Below are positions 29,755-40,544 of a stretch of 64,000 nt of DNA, one piece after another; the stretch's first letter is position 1, and the number at the start of each line of letters is the position of its first letter. The stretch comes from Streptomyces armeniacus (lineage in GTDB: Bacteria > Actinomycetota > Actinomycetes > Streptomycetales > Streptomycetaceae). Under the pieces are notes generated by a model, which made no database searches, was not told where the DNA came from, and saw nothing but the letters and a program-made list of their open reading frames with translations. The stretch spans positions 2,342,369 through 2,406,368 of the forward strand of contig NZ_CP031320.1 in assembly GCF_003355155.1 (NCBI RefSeq). The letters are read 5' to 3'. Position numbers and translations under genes: made by a program.

Positions 29755-31590
29755 ATGCGCATGTCCCTGAACCGCCGTACGTTCGCCCGCCTCGCCCTGG
29801 CTCCCGCCGCCGCGGGCCTGGTCAGCGCCCAGACCGGTGCCGCACACGCCGCCCCGCGCCCCGCCCGCACAACGGCAAGCCCGACAGCACACCCGGTCGC
29901 CGCCGCGACCGGCAGAGCCGGGGCGGCCGACGCGTTGAGGCGGGCCGCCGTCTTCATGGATGAACACGTCTCCTACCGAGGAGGCTACGTGTGGAGCTAT
30001 CTGCCCGATCTCTCGCAGAGCTGGGGCGAGATGGAGGCCCGCCGCACCATGTGCTGGGTGCAGCCGCCCGGTACGCCCTCGGTGGGGCACGCGCTGCTCG
30101 ACGCTTACCACGCGGGAGGCGACGAGGGCTGCTACCGCGCCGCCGAACGCACCGGCCTGGCGCTCGCCGCCGCCCAACTCCCCGTCGGCGGCTGGAACTA
30201 CGTGCACGACTTCGCGGGCGAGGACGCCCTGCGCGGCTGGTACGAGACGGTCGGGGCGAACGGGTGGCGGCTGGAGGAGTTCCAGCACCACTACCCCAAC
30301 GCCACCTTCGACGACGCCGGCACCTCCACCGCCGCCCAACTGCTGCTCCGCCTCTACCTGGAGCGCCGCGAACCGCGCATCGGCAGGGCGCTGGACCGCG
30401 TGATCACGTTCCTGCTCAGGGCGCAGCAGCGCGGCGGTGTCGCCGACGGGGGCTGGCCGCAGCGCTTCCCCGCGTTCCGCGGGTCGGTCAGCCGGATGCC
30501 GTGGCCCGAGCACGTACCGCCGTGGCTGCCGTCCGACATCCGGCACGGCATGGAGGACGGCGACTACACCCGCCACGTCACGTTCAACGACGACGTGCTG
30601 GGCGAGAACATCAAGTTCCTGCTGATGTGCGTGAACACGCTGGGCCGCACGGACCTCGTACGGCCGGTGCGCCGCGCGATGGCCTGCCTGCACCGCATGC
30701 AGCAGCCGGGGCCGCAGGCCGGATGGGCGCTCCAGCACCTCGCGCGGCCCGCGCGCGGCAGGCCCGCGGGGGCACCGGCGGGCGCGCGCTCGTACGAGCC
30801 GCGGGCGCTGGCCACGCACACCACGCAGACCAACGTCCAGCAGCTGTTCGCCTACTTCCGGCTCACCGGCGACCACGCCTTCCTGCGGCGTGTACCGGAG
30901 GCCGTCGCCTGGCTGGAGAGCTGCGCGCTGACGGACCGGCAGAAGGCCGAGAATCCGCTGCTCGCCTCCCGTACACACCCCACGTTCGTCGAACTGGGCA
31001 GCAACCGGGCCCGGTTCGTGCACCGCTTCGGCTCCAACATCCGCAACGGCGCCTACTACCACGACCACGACCACCGCGACACGCTCAGCCACTACTCCGG
31101 CGGCCGGTCCGTGGACACGGCGGCGCTGCGGCGCACGTACGAGAGCCTGATGGCGCTGACGCCCGGCGAGGTGGCGGATCTGAAGGCCCGTTCACCGCTG
31201 GCCGCGAAGGGCCGGACAGCGCTGCCGCGCTGGTTCACCTTCCGCGACCTCACCCTCGACGACCTGTTCCGGGACGCCACCGTGCCGGTGCCCGAGGTCG
31301 GCGACGAGGAGGCGGCCGGGCTGGTGGACGGGCTCGGCGACCGCGACCACTGGCTGTCGCCCCTGGAGACGGTCACCAACCCGTACCGCGGCCCGGCACC
31401 GGCGACCCCGTACGACGGGAGGGCGTACATGAGCCGGCACGTCGGCGACCTGTACGACACCTCGCCCTACGACCCGCGTACACCGCCCGAGGAGCCGCCG
31501 TACGTCCCGCGGGAGCCCGTCGAGGGGATCACCACGTCCGCCTTCACGGCCAACATGGCGCAGCTGACGGCGTACGTCGCCGGGCGCTGA
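29755..31590 (+). CDS. Tat-exported pectate lyase-like protein (PL10-type)
   Basis: The 611-aa protein has an N-terminus MRMSLNRRTFARLALAPAA, a twin-arginine signal (RRTFAR) followed by a hydrophobic stretch and AHAAP, a likely cleavage site. The body is an alpha/alpha-toroid-like protein with GGWPQRFPAF, YTRHVTFNDDV and AGWALQHLARPA...SYEPRALATHTTQ, which match the spacing of family 10 pectate lyases (GGWPQ.yP, iTfND, tgW..Q....aRaYEp). If active it cleaves polygalacturonate by beta-elimination outside the cell. A C-terminal ~130-residue extension is unassigned. GGAGG lies 9 nt before the ATG. Substrate uncertain. Confidence 0.75.
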   Translation: MRMSLNRRTFARLALAPAAAGLVSAQTGAAHAAPRPARTTASPTAHPVAAATGRAGAADALRRAAVFMDEHVSYRGGYVWSYLPDLSQSWGEMEARRTMCWVQPPGTPSVGHALLDAYHAGGDEGCYRAAERTGLALAAAQLPVGGWNYVHDFAGEDALRGWYETVGANGWRLEEFQHHYPNATFDDAGTSTAAQLLLRLYLERREPRIGRALDRVITFLLRAQQRGGVADGGWPQRFPAFRGSVSRMPWPEHVPPWLPSDIRHGMEDGDYTRHVTFNDDVLGENIKFLLMCVNTLGRTDLVRPVRRAMACLHRMQQPGPQAGWALQHLARPARGRPAGAPAGARSYEPRALATHTTQTNVQQLFAYFRLTGDHAFLRRVPEAVAWLESCALTDRQKAENPLLASRTHPTFVELGSNRARFVHRFGSNIRNGAYYHDHDHRDTLSHYSGGRSVDTAALRRTYESLMALTPGEVADLKARSPLAAKGRTALPRWFTFRDLTLDDLFRDATVPVPEVGDEEAAGLVDGLGDRDHWLSPLETVTNPYRGPAPATPYDGRAYMSRHVGDLYDTSPYDPRTPPEEPPYVPREPVEGITTSAFTANMAQLTAYVAGR

Positions 31591-31621
31591 GCACCGAACC
31601 CGCAGCAGGCCCGTACGGGCG

Positions 31622-32407
31622 TCAGGGAGAGGCCGGCGGGTAGAGGCCGCGGGGGAGTTGGGCGGCGGCGAGGCTGTCGAGAAGCCAGAGGGTGCGGGCG
31701 GTGCCGTACGCGCCGGCGGCCGGGGCCTGGATCTCGCCCGCTCCGGACAGGGCCATCGCCGCCGCCTGCGCCTTGTCCGCGCCCGCGGCCAGCAGCCAGA
31801 CCTCGCGGGCGGCGCGGATCGCGGGCAGGGTGAGGGAGACACGGGTGGGCGGGGGCTTGGGTGCGCCGTGGACGCCGACGACGGCGCGCTCCGTCTCCCG
31901 TACGCCCGGGTGCTCCGGGAACAGCGACGCGACGTGTGTGTCCGGGCCGACGCCCAGCAGCAGCACGTCGAACGCGGGGACCGGGGCGTGGTCCTCCGGG
32001 CGGGCGGCGGCGGCCAGTTCGGCGGCGTACGCCTCCGCCGCCGCGTCCACGTCGCCCGCGTGCGCGCCGTCCGACGCCGGCATGGGGTGGACGCGGGCGG
32101 GGTCCAGGGGGACGGAGGCGAGGAGCGTCTCCGTCGCCTGGGTGACGTTCCGTTCCGGATCGCCGTCCGGCAGATACCGCTCGTCGCCCCACCACAGGTC
32201 CAGCCGCGACCAGTCGACGGAGGAACGGGCGGGCGAGGCGGCGACGGCGGCCAGCAGGGCGTTGCCGTTGCGGCCGCCGGTCAGCACGACGGACGCGGTG
32301 CCGCGCGCCGTCTGCGCCTCGACGACGGTGGTGATCAGCCGGGCCGCGGCCGCCTGCGCCAGCTCGTCCTTGTCGCGGTGGACCACGACCTGCGGGGTGG
32401 TGGTCAC
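31622..32407 (-). CDS. pgl: 6-phosphogluconolactonase
   Basis: The 261-aa enzyme hydrolyses 6-phosphogluconolactone, the second step of the oxidative pentose phosphate pathway. Signatures are LTGGRNGNALLAAV, WGDERYLPDGDPERN and LLLGVGPDTHVASLFPEH. The usual G-x-x-xH is GPDTH here instead of GxDGH. It is the last gene of the tkt–tal–zwf–opcA–pgl operon and overlaps opcA by 4 bases. A short CCCGTACGGG palindrome lies between its stop and the convergent lyase gene. Confidence 0.95.
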   Translation of the reverse strand: MTTTPQVVVHRDKDELAQAAAARLITTVVEAQTARGTASVVLTGGRNGNALLAAVAASPARSSVDWSRLDLWWGDERYLPDGDPERNVTQATETLLASVPLDPARVHPMPASDGAHAGDVDAAAEAYAAELAAAARPEDHAPVPAFDVLLLGVGPDTHVASLFPEHPGVRETERAVVGVHGAPKPPPTRVSLTLPAIRAAREVWLLAAGADKAQAAAMALSGAGEIQAPAAGAYGTARTLWLLDSLAAAQLPRGLYPPASP

Positions 32408-33533
32408 TTCGGGCCCGCCCCGTTCGGCTCGGCCCCGTCCCGCTCGGCGGGCTGCGTGCCGTCGGGCTCCGCCTCGGGCTCCGCCGCGTCCGCCTTCGCG
32501 GACGTACGGGCGGCGCCCTTCTTCGCGGCAGCCTGCGCGGTCGGCTTCTTCGCCGCCGCCTGCTTGACGCCGCCCTGCGTGACCCCGGCCTGCTTCACAC
32601 CGCCAGTCCCAGTCCCCGCGCCGCCGCCACCGAACCGTACGGCCTGCTCATACGCCTCGTCCGGGTCCAGCCGCCGCAGCTCCTCCGCGATCAGCTCCGC
32701 CGTCGAACGCCGCTGCAGCGCCACGTGCCGGTCCGGCTGCCCCGGCACGGCCAGTTCGGCCAGCGAGCCGTCGGCACGGTCGAGGCAGATCACGCCGTCA
32801 GCCGTCATCAGCCGTACGGCCGTGATGCCCGGCCCGTCGGAGACGTCGCGCTCCACCGGGACGCTCAGCCGTTCGGCGAGCCAGAGGGCCAGCAGTTCGG
32901 TGGACGGGTTGTACTCCTCGCCCTCCACCGTCGCGCCGGTGATCTCCGTGTGCTTCTGGTCCAGCGCCGCGGCCAGCACGCTCCGCCACGGCGTGATGCG
33001 CGTCCAGGCCAGGTCCGTGTCGCCGGGCGCGTACGTCTCCGCGCGCAGCACCAGCGCCGCCTCCGGGTCCTCGGTGGCGGCGGCGTCGGTGATACGCCGC
33101 TGTGCGAGCGTGCCCAGCAGGTCGTCGGACGGCTTCTCCGGCGCGTCCTCGGGCCACCAGACGACCACCGGCGCGTCCGGCAGCAGCAGCGGCAGGACCA
33201 CGCTGTACGCGTGCGCCGCCAGCTCGCCGTGGAGCCGCAGCAGCACCGTCTCGCCCGCTCCGGCACCGCCGCCGCCCATCCGGACCTCGGCGTCCAGCCG
33301 CGCCTTCGCGCGGTCGCGCGGGGAGCGGCCCGGCCGGCGTACGACCACGAGGATCCGCGACGGATGCTCCTTGGACGCCTCGCCCGCCGCCTTGAGCGCG
33401 TCGTAGTGGTTGCCCTCGTCGGTGACGATGACGAGCGTGAGCACCATGCCGATGGCCGGCGAACCGCTCGCCCGGCGGGCCTTGACCAGGGCCGAGTTGA
33501 TCTGGCTGGACGTGGTGTCCGTGAGGTCGATGT

Positions 33534-33537
<4 letters not shown>
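32404..33537 (-). CDS. opcA: Glucose-6-phosphate dehydrogenase assembly protein OpcA
   Basis: The 377-aa OpcA is required for active G6PDH in actinobacteria and cyanobacteria and is encoded next to zwf. Recognisable segments are [21 protein letters not shown] at the start, [21 protein letters not shown] and the C-terminal-domain start [15 protein letters not shown]. Beyond residue ~300 is a low-complexity Gly/Lys/Ala tail ([19 protein letters not shown]) ending acidic ([17 protein letters not shown]), probably disordered. It overlaps both zwf and pgl by 4 bases. Confidence 0.96.
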
Positions 33538-35060
<1,523 letters not shown>

Positions 35061-35066
35061 GGTCGG

Positions 35067-36185
35067 TTACGCCTCCTTCGGCGCGCGGCGTGCCAGCTCC
35101 GCCTCGGTCGAGGCCAGGAGGTCGTTCCAGGACGACGCGAACTTCTCGACGCCCTCGTCCTCGAGCACCTGCACCACGTCGTCGTAGCTGATGCCGGCCT
35201 CGGCCAGGGCGTCCAGCTCGGCCTGCGACTGCTCGTACGTGCCGCGCACGGTGTCGCCGGTGATCTCGCCGTGGTCGTCGGTGGCCTGGAGGGTGGCCTC
35301 CGGCATGGTGTTCACCGTGTTCGGGGCGACCAGCTCGGTGACGTAGAGGGTGTCCGGGTATGCCGGGTCCTTCACGCCGGTCGACGCCCACAGCGGGCGC
35401 TGCGTGTTGGCGCCCCTGCCGGCCAGCTTCTGCCACCGGTCGGCGCCGGTGACCTGCTCGTACGCCTGGTAGGCCAGGCGCGCGTTGGCCACCGCCGCCT
35501 TGCCCTTGAGGCCCTTGGCCGCGTCGGTGCCGAGCTCGTCGAGCCGCTTGTCGATCTCGGTGTCGACACGGGAGACGAAGAACGACGCCACCGAGTGGAT
35601 CGCCTTCAGGTCCAGGCCCTTGGCGTCGGCCTTCTCCAGACCCGCCTGGTAGGCGTCCATCACCTCGCGGTACCGCTCGAGCGAGAAGATCAGCGTGACG
35701 TTGACGCTGATGCCGGTGGCGATCACCTCGGTGATGGCCGGCAGGCCCGCCTTGGTGGCGGGGATCTTGATGAACGCGTTCGGCCGGTCCACCAGCCACG
35801 CGAGCTGCTTGGCCTCGGCGACCGTGGCCTTCGTGTTGTGCGCCAGGCGCGGGTCGACCTCGATCGACACCCGGCCGTCCCGGCCGCCGGTCGCGTCGAA
35901 CAGCGGCCGCAGGATGTCGCAGGCGTCGCGTACGTCGGCCGTCGTGATCATGCGGACGGCCTCTTCGACGGTCACGCGGCGGGCCGCGAGATCCGTCAGC
36001 TGGTCCTCGTACCCGTCACCGGACGAGATCGCCTTCTGGAAGATCGTCGGGTTGGTGGTGACCCCCACGACGTGCTGCTCGTCGAGCAGCTCGCCGAGGT
36101 CACCGGATGTGATGCGCTTGCGCGACAGGTCGTCCAGCCAGATCGCGACGCCTTCGTCGGAGAGGCGCTTGAGTGCGTCTGTCAT
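35067..36185 (-). CDS. tal: Transaldolase
   Basis: The 372-aa TIM barrel transfers a dihydroxyacetone unit between sedoheptulose-7-phosphate and glyceraldehyde-3-phosphate. Schiff-base lysine is in [13 protein letters not shown]. Other signatures are [13 protein letters not shown] and [19 protein letters not shown]. The protein is the long actinobacterial type. ATG 36185 has GGAG 9 nt upstream; an ATG three codons earlier would overlap that site. Confidence 0.96.
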   Translation of the reverse strand: MTDALKRLSDEGVAIWLDDLSRKRITSGDLGELLDEQHVVGVTTNPTIFQKAISSGDGYEDQLTDLAARRVTVEEAVRMITTADVRDACDILRPLFDATGGRDGRVSIEVDPRLAHNTKATVAEAKQLAWLVDRPNAFIKIPATKAGLPAITEVIATGISVNVTLIFSLERYREVMDAYQAGLEKADAKGLDLKAIHSVASFFVSRVDTEIDKRLDELGTDAAKGLKGKAAVANARLAYQAYEQVTGADRWQKLAGRGANTQRPLWASTGVKDPAYPDTLYVTELVAPNTVNTMPEATLQATDDHGEITGDTVRGTYEQSQAELDALAEAGISYDDVVQVLEDEGVEKFASSWNDLLASTEAELARRAPKEA

Positions 36186-36217
36186 GGGTTGCATCTCCTA
36201 CTGGTGTGGTACGGGCG

Positions 36218-38284
36218 TCAGCGTGCGGCGGCTTCCAGTGACTCCTTGGCGGCCAGCGCGACCGCCTCGGAGGTGATGCCGTACTCGCGGTAGAGAGTCT
36301 CGTAGTCGGCGGAGGCGCCGTAGTGCTCGAGGGAGACGACGCGGCCGGCGTCGCCCACGTACCGGTGCCAGGTCAGCCCGACGCCGGCCTCGACCGCCAC
36401 GCGCGCCCTGACCCGCGGCAGCAGGACACTGTCGCGGTACCCCTGGTCCTGCTCCTCGAACCACTCCACGCACGGCATCGAGACCACGCGCGCGGGCACG
36501 CCCTGCGCCTGCAGCCGCTCCCGTGCCTCGACGGCGAGCTGCACCTCGGAGCCGGTGCCGATCAGTATCACCTCGGGCTTGCCGCCCTCGGCCTCGGCCA
36601 GCACGTAACCGCCGCGGGCGGCGAGCTCGTTGGCCTCGTACGTCGGCACGTTCTGCCGGGTGAGGGCCAGGCCGTGCGGGGCCGGGTTGCGGGCGTACCG
36701 CTTGAGGATCTCGGCCCAGGTGATGGCGGTCTCGTTCGCGTCCGCGGGCCGCACGATGTTCAGGCCCGGGATGGCGCGCAGCGCGGCCAGGTGCTCGACC
36801 GGCTGGTGGGTCGGGCCGTCCTCGCCGAGGCCGATGGAGTCGTGCGTCCACACGTGCGTGACGGGCGCCTTCATCAGGGCGGCCAGCCGCACCGAGTTCC
36901 GCATGTAGTCGGAGAAGGTGAGGAAGGTGCCGCCGTAGATGCGGGTGTTGCCGTGCAGGGCGATGCCGTTCATGGCGGCGGCCATGGCGTGTTCCCGGAT
37001 GCCGAAGTGGATCGTACGGCCGTACGGGTCGGCGCCCGGCGCGTTGTTGCCCTCGGGCAGGAACGAGGTGTCCGCGAACGTGGTGTTGTTCGAGCCGGCG
37101 AGGTCGGCGGAGCCGCCCCACAGCTCGGGGATGACCGGGCCGAGCGCCTTCAGCACGGCGCCGGACGCCTTGCGCGTCGCGACATCCTTGCCGGGCTCGA
37201 ACGTGGGCAGCTTCTCCTCCCAGCCCTGCGGCAGCTCGCCCGCGCGGATGCGGTCGTACTCGGCGGCGCGCTGCGGGTCGCGGGAACGCCAGGCGGCGAA
37301 CTGCTTCTCCCACTCCGCGCGCGCCTCGCGGCCCCGGTCCACGGCCTCGCGGGCGTGCGCGAGGACCTCGTCGTCCACCTGGAACGACTTGTCCTCGTCG
37401 AAGCCGAGGACGCGCTTGGTCGCTGCGACCTCCTCGGCACCGAGCGCGGAGCCGTGCGAGGCGCCCGTGTTCTGCGCGTTCGGCGCGGGCCAGGCGATGA
37501 TCGAGCGGACGGCGACGAACGACGGGCGCTCCGTCTCCGCCTGCGCGGCCTTCATCGCCGCGTGCAGCGCCGCCGGGTCCAGGTCGCCGCTGGGCAGCGG
37601 GTCGACACGCTGCACGTGCCAGCCGTACGCCTCGTAGCGGGCCACGGTGTCCTCGGAGATCGCGACCTTGGTGTCGCCCTCGATGGAGATGTGGTTGTCG
37701 TCCCACAGCAGCACGAGGTTGCCCAGCTTCTGGTGGCCGGCCAGCGAGGACGCCTCGGCGGAGATGCCCTCCTGGAGGTCGCCGTCGCCCGCGAAGGTCC
37801 AGATGGTGTGGTCGAACGGGGACGTGCCGGGGGCGGCGTCCGGGTCGAACAGGCCGCGCTCGTAACGGGCGGACATGGCCATCCCGACGGCGTTGGCGAC
37901 GCCCTGGCCGAGCGGCCCGGTGGTCGTCTCGACGCCCGCCGTGTGCCCGTGCTCGGGGTGCCCGGGGGTGCGGCTGCCCCAGGTGCGGAAAGCCTTGAGG
38001 TCGTCCAACTCCAGCCCGTATCCCGCGAGATACAGCTGGATGTAGAGCGTCAGGCTGGAATGGCCGACCGAGAGCACGAAACGGTCTCGGCCGGTCCAGT
38101 CGGGATCCGTCGGGTCGTGCCGCATCAGCTTCTGGAACACCAGATAGGCGGCGGGTGCCAGGCTCATCGCCGTGCCGGGGTGGCCGTTGCCGACCTTCTG
38201 CACGGAATCCATGGCCAGGACTCGGACGGTATCCACGGTCCGCTGGTCCAGTTCGGTCCAGTCGAGATCTGTGGTGGTCGGCAT
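36218..38284 (-). CDS. tkt: Transketolase
   Basis: The 688-aa thiamine-diphosphate enzyme moves two-carbon units in the non-oxidative pentose phosphate pathway. TPP motif GDGDLQEGISAEASS...DDNHIS is near residue 160. GNGHPGTAMSLAPAAY at the N-terminus and GIREHAMAAAMNGIALHG in the pyrimidine domain are diagnostic. AGGGTGAG precedes ATG 38284 by 4 nt; a GTG three codons earlier overlaps that site. First gene of the minus-strand operon, divergent from ctaB. Confidence 0.96.
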   Translation of the reverse strand: MPTTTDLDWTELDQRTVDTVRVLAMDSVQKVGNGHPGTAMSLAPAAYLVFQKLMRHDPTDPDWTGRDRFVLSVGHSSLTLYIQLYLAGYGLELDDLKAFRTWGSRTPGHPEHGHTAGVETTTGPLGQGVANAVGMAMSARYERGLFDPDAAPGTSPFDHTIWTFAGDGDLQEGISAEASSLAGHQKLGNLVLLWDDNHISIEGDTKVAISEDTVARYEAYGWHVQRVDPLPSGDLDPAALHAAMKAAQAETERPSFVAVRSIIAWPAPNAQNTGASHGSALGAEEVAATKRVLGFDEDKSFQVDDEVLAHAREAVDRGREARAEWEKQFAAWRSRDPQRAAEYDRIRAGELPQGWEEKLPTFEPGKDVATRKASGAVLKALGPVIPELWGGSADLAGSNNTTFADTSFLPEGNNAPGADPYGRTIHFGIREHAMAAAMNGIALHGNTRIYGGTFLTFSDYMRNSVRLAALMKAPVTHVWTHDSIGLGEDGPTHQPVEHLAALRAIPGLNIVRPADANETAITWAEILKRYARNPAPHGLALTRQNVPTYEANELAARGGYVLAEAEGGKPEVILIGTGSEVQLAVEARERLQAQGVPARVVSMPCVEWFEEQDQGYRDSVLLPRVRARVAVEAGVGLTWHRYVGDAGRVVSLEHYGASADYETLYREYGITSEAVALAAKESLEAAAR

Positions 38285-38728
38285 GGTGCTCACCCTGGGT
38301 CAGGGCTCCTCTCCGCATGTCGGATGCCGGTGACGGACGGCACACCGGCGGTGTCGAGCGTACCTTTGCCGGGCGACCGCTCCTCCGGGTGTTCGCGGAG
38401 TGGTCACCCGACGCCTTGGGCAACCGGATCGGGACGAGTGGCATTCCCGCGGGCCGTTCCGCGGGAGCCCCGTGGCATTCCGGGACCGGCGCCCGGATTC
38501 CGGAACCGTCGCTGCCGCCGTACGGCCTCGCGCCTGGCCTCGTGCGTCACGCCGGTGGAACCGGCGGTGGGAACGGGGCGGGGCGCGCCGCGGCCAACAC
38601 GGCGAGCGGAGGAGGACCCCCGGGACGGGGCGATCATGGCCAACGACTAAAGTGGCGTGGTAAGCGCGAGCCTTCACCGGACCTTCACGTCCGGGACTCG
38701 CATGTTTATGACGTGATCAGGGGTGTTC
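38285..38728. promoter_or_regulatory. tkt–ctaB divergent intergenic region
   Basis: The 444 bp have no credible gene. The minus strand contains TACGCT near 38362 that could be a tkt -10, with no good -35. The end near ctaB is AT-richer (GCATGTTTATGACGTGATCA) with TTTATG/TATGAC as -10 candidates. GGCATTCCCGCGGG... and GGCATTCCGGGACCGG are similar phrases about 50 bp apart (38440, 38472). No operator was recognised. Confidence 0.35.
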
Positions 38729-39670
38729 GTGACGGCCGTCGAATCCCGTCCCGCGGGGGTGCTCGACCACAGCACCGTCCACCGGCCGCTCGGTGCCAGG
38801 ATCAAGGCGTTCGTCGCGCTGACCAAGCCGCGCATCATCGAACTGCTGCTGATCACCACCATCCCGGTGATGTTCCTCGCCGCCCAGGGCGTGCCCGACC
38901 TGTGGCTGGTGCTCGCCACCTGCGTCGGCGGCTACCTCTCGGCGGGCGGCGCCAACGCGCTCAACATGTACCTCGACCGCGACATCGACGCGCTCATGCA
39001 CCGCACGTCGCAGCGCCCGCTCGTGACCGGCATGGTCAGCCCGCGCGAGGGCCTCGTGTTCGGCATCGCGCTCGCCGTCGGCTCCACCCTGTGGCTCGGC
39101 CTGCTCGTCAACTGGTTCTCCGCCTGGCTCGCCCTCGGCGCGCTGCTCTTCTACGTGATCGTCTACACGATGATCCTCAAGCGGCGCACGTCGCAGAACA
39201 TCGTCTGGGGCGGCATCGCGGGCTGCATGCCCGTCCTCATCGGCTGGTCCTCGGTGAAGAACGAGGTCAGCTGGGCCGCCGTCGTCCTCTTCCTCGTCAT
39301 GTTCTTCTGGACGCCGCCGCACTACTGGCCGCTGTCCATGAAGGTCAAGGAGGACTACGCCCGCGTCGGCGTTCCGATGCTGCCGGTGATCGCCTCGAAC
39401 GCGGCCGTGTCCCGGCAGATCGTCCTCTACAGCTGGGTGATGGTCGCCGTCTCCCTGGCCCTGTGGCCGCTGGGCTACGTCGGCTGGTTCTACCCGGTGG
39501 TCGCGGGCCTCGCCGGCGCGTGGTGGCTCAAGGAGGCACACGGTCTCCAGTCGCGCGCCAAGTCCGGGGCCACGGGAGCCAAACTCAAGGAGATGCGGCT
39601 CTTCCACTGGTCGATCACGTACGTGTCCGTGCTGTTCGTCGCCGTGGCGATCGACCCGTTCCTCCGCTGA
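38729..39670 (+). CDS. ctaB: Protoheme IX farnesyltransferase (heme O synthase)
   Basis: The 313-aa UbiA-family membrane prenyltransferase converts heme b to heme O for cytochrome oxidase. There are about 9 transmembrane helices. The first Asp-rich motif is [22 protein letters not shown] and the second region is [23 protein letters not shown] 38729 has GGGG 6 nt upstream; GTG 38723 is adjacent to that site and less likely. ctaA, the next enzyme, lies 3 kb away on the other strand. Confidence 0.95.
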   Translation: MTAVESRPAGVLDHSTVHRPLGARIKAFVALTKPRIIELLLITTIPVMFLAAQGVPDLWLVLATCVGGYLSAGGANALNMYLDRDIDALMHRTSQRPLVTGMVSPREGLVFGIALAVGSTLWLGLLVNWFSAWLALGALLFYVIVYTMILKRRTSQNIVWGGIAGCMPVLIGWSSVKNEVSWAAVVLFLVMFFWTPPHYWPLSMKVKEDYARVGVPMLPVIASNAAVSRQIVLYSWVMVAVSLALWPLGYVGWFYPVVAGLAGAWWLKEAHGLQSRAKSGATGAKLKEMRLFHWSITYVSVLFVAVAIDPFLR

Positions 39671-39992
39671 GCCCTTGGCGACGGCCGTACGTTCTGGCTG
39701 CGGCCGTCGTTGAGGCCGCCGGACCCTGTTTTCGCGGTGGTTGCGCGCTGTGGCGGCGGGAGGGATGCGCCGCTGCGCGGCGCGGGTTGCGGGCGGCGCC
39801 GTGCCCCGGGGCGGCTGCGCCGCCCGGGTGCGTGAGCTGTCCGTGTCGTGGGCGCCCTGGGCGCCCAGGGGCGGCTATGAGCGAGGGCTGAGGCCGGGCG
39901 GGTCTTTCCGCCGCAGCGGTGAGCGGCCACCGTGGTGTGGGTCCGGCGGCATGGGGACGGTGCGCGGGTCTTACGTGAGGCGGGGGCGCCCG
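39671..39992. terminator. ctaB downstream spacer with hairpin terminator
   Basis: A perfect 9-bp stem CGACGGCCG / CGGCCGTCG (39679-39709, 13-nt loop) follows ctaB by 9 bp. The rest of the 322-bp gap between convergent genes has several small GC dyads (for example GGGCGCCCTGGGCGCCC) but no gene. Confidence 0.6.
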
Positions 39993-40382
39993 CTACGCGT
40001 TCGGCGGGCCGCCGAGCTGGATGCCTGCCATGCGGGACCACTCGTACGGGCCCGTGTGGACCTTCTCCGCCAGTTCGCCGTCGAACGTGTCGTGCAGGGT
40101 GATCCCCGCCCGTGCCGCGGCCTGTTCGGCCTGGGTGCGGGACGGGGCCACCAGGTCGCCCCACGTGCCGTCCTGCGCGACGAGTACGAGGCGGACGCCC
40201 CGCTGGCCCAGGTACGCGATCTGGCCGTCCGCGCTGCCGCCGTGTGACGCCGCGAACGCGGAGATCCGCTTGGCGAGGCGGGCCGTACGGCGTGCGTCCC
40301 GGTCGCTGCCGGTTCCGCTGTCGCTGCCGCCGGACGGGGTCGTGGCCGCCGCGTCGTCGTCGGCCTGCTGTGTGTCTGCCAT
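39993..40382 (-). CDS. Conserved hypothetical protein next to ctaB
   Basis: The 129-aa soluble protein has no recognised domain. The first 35 residues are acidic/Ser-rich (QQADDDAAATTPSGGSDSG) and likely disordered. The conserved part reads RISAFAASHGGSADGQIAYL...RLVLVAQDGTWGDLVAPSRTQAEQAAARAG and ends EWSRMAGIQLGG. I recall similar proteins beside ctaB in other Streptomyces, so it is a real, conserved gene. It is transcribed divergently from the amidohydrolase-like gene. Confidence 0.75.
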   Translation of the reverse strand: MADTQQADDDAAATTPSGGSDSGTGSDRDARRTARLAKRISAFAASHGGSADGQIAYLGQRGVRLVLVAQDGTWGDLVAPSRTQAEQAAARAGITLHDTFDGELAEKVHTGPYEWSRMAGIQLGGPPNA

Positions 40383-40483
40383 GCACAGGATGCTACCGGC
40401 GGGTATCCCGCGCTGGCGATGCCTGCCGCCGCGGGCGAGACCGATCACACACGGCGCGACACTCAACTTGCCCGGAGGCGTTA

Positions 40484-40517
40484 GTCCTTGTGGCCGTCGG
40501 CCACGGCGGACAAGGAC
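40484..40517 (+). promoter_or_regulatory. Nested dyad in the leader of the amidohydrolase-like gene
   Basis: GTCCTTGT (40484-40491) and ACAAGGAC (40510-40517) form a perfect 8-bp inverted repeat enclosing GTGGCCGTCGGCCAC. It ends 27 bp before the start codon, so it could be an operator or an mRNA hairpin. Confidence 0.45.
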
Positions 40518-40544
40518 GGGCAGCGGCCGGTGCGGAGGTACGGG

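Noticed and set aside
31658..33406. 582-codon plus-strand frame opposite pgl and opcA
   Set aside because: Antisense shadow with Ser/Arg/Ala low complexity.
38404..38643. Small minus-strand frame in the tkt–ctaB spacer
   Set aside because: Arg/Pro/Gly-rich, no ribosome site, no recognisable homology; treated as intergenic.
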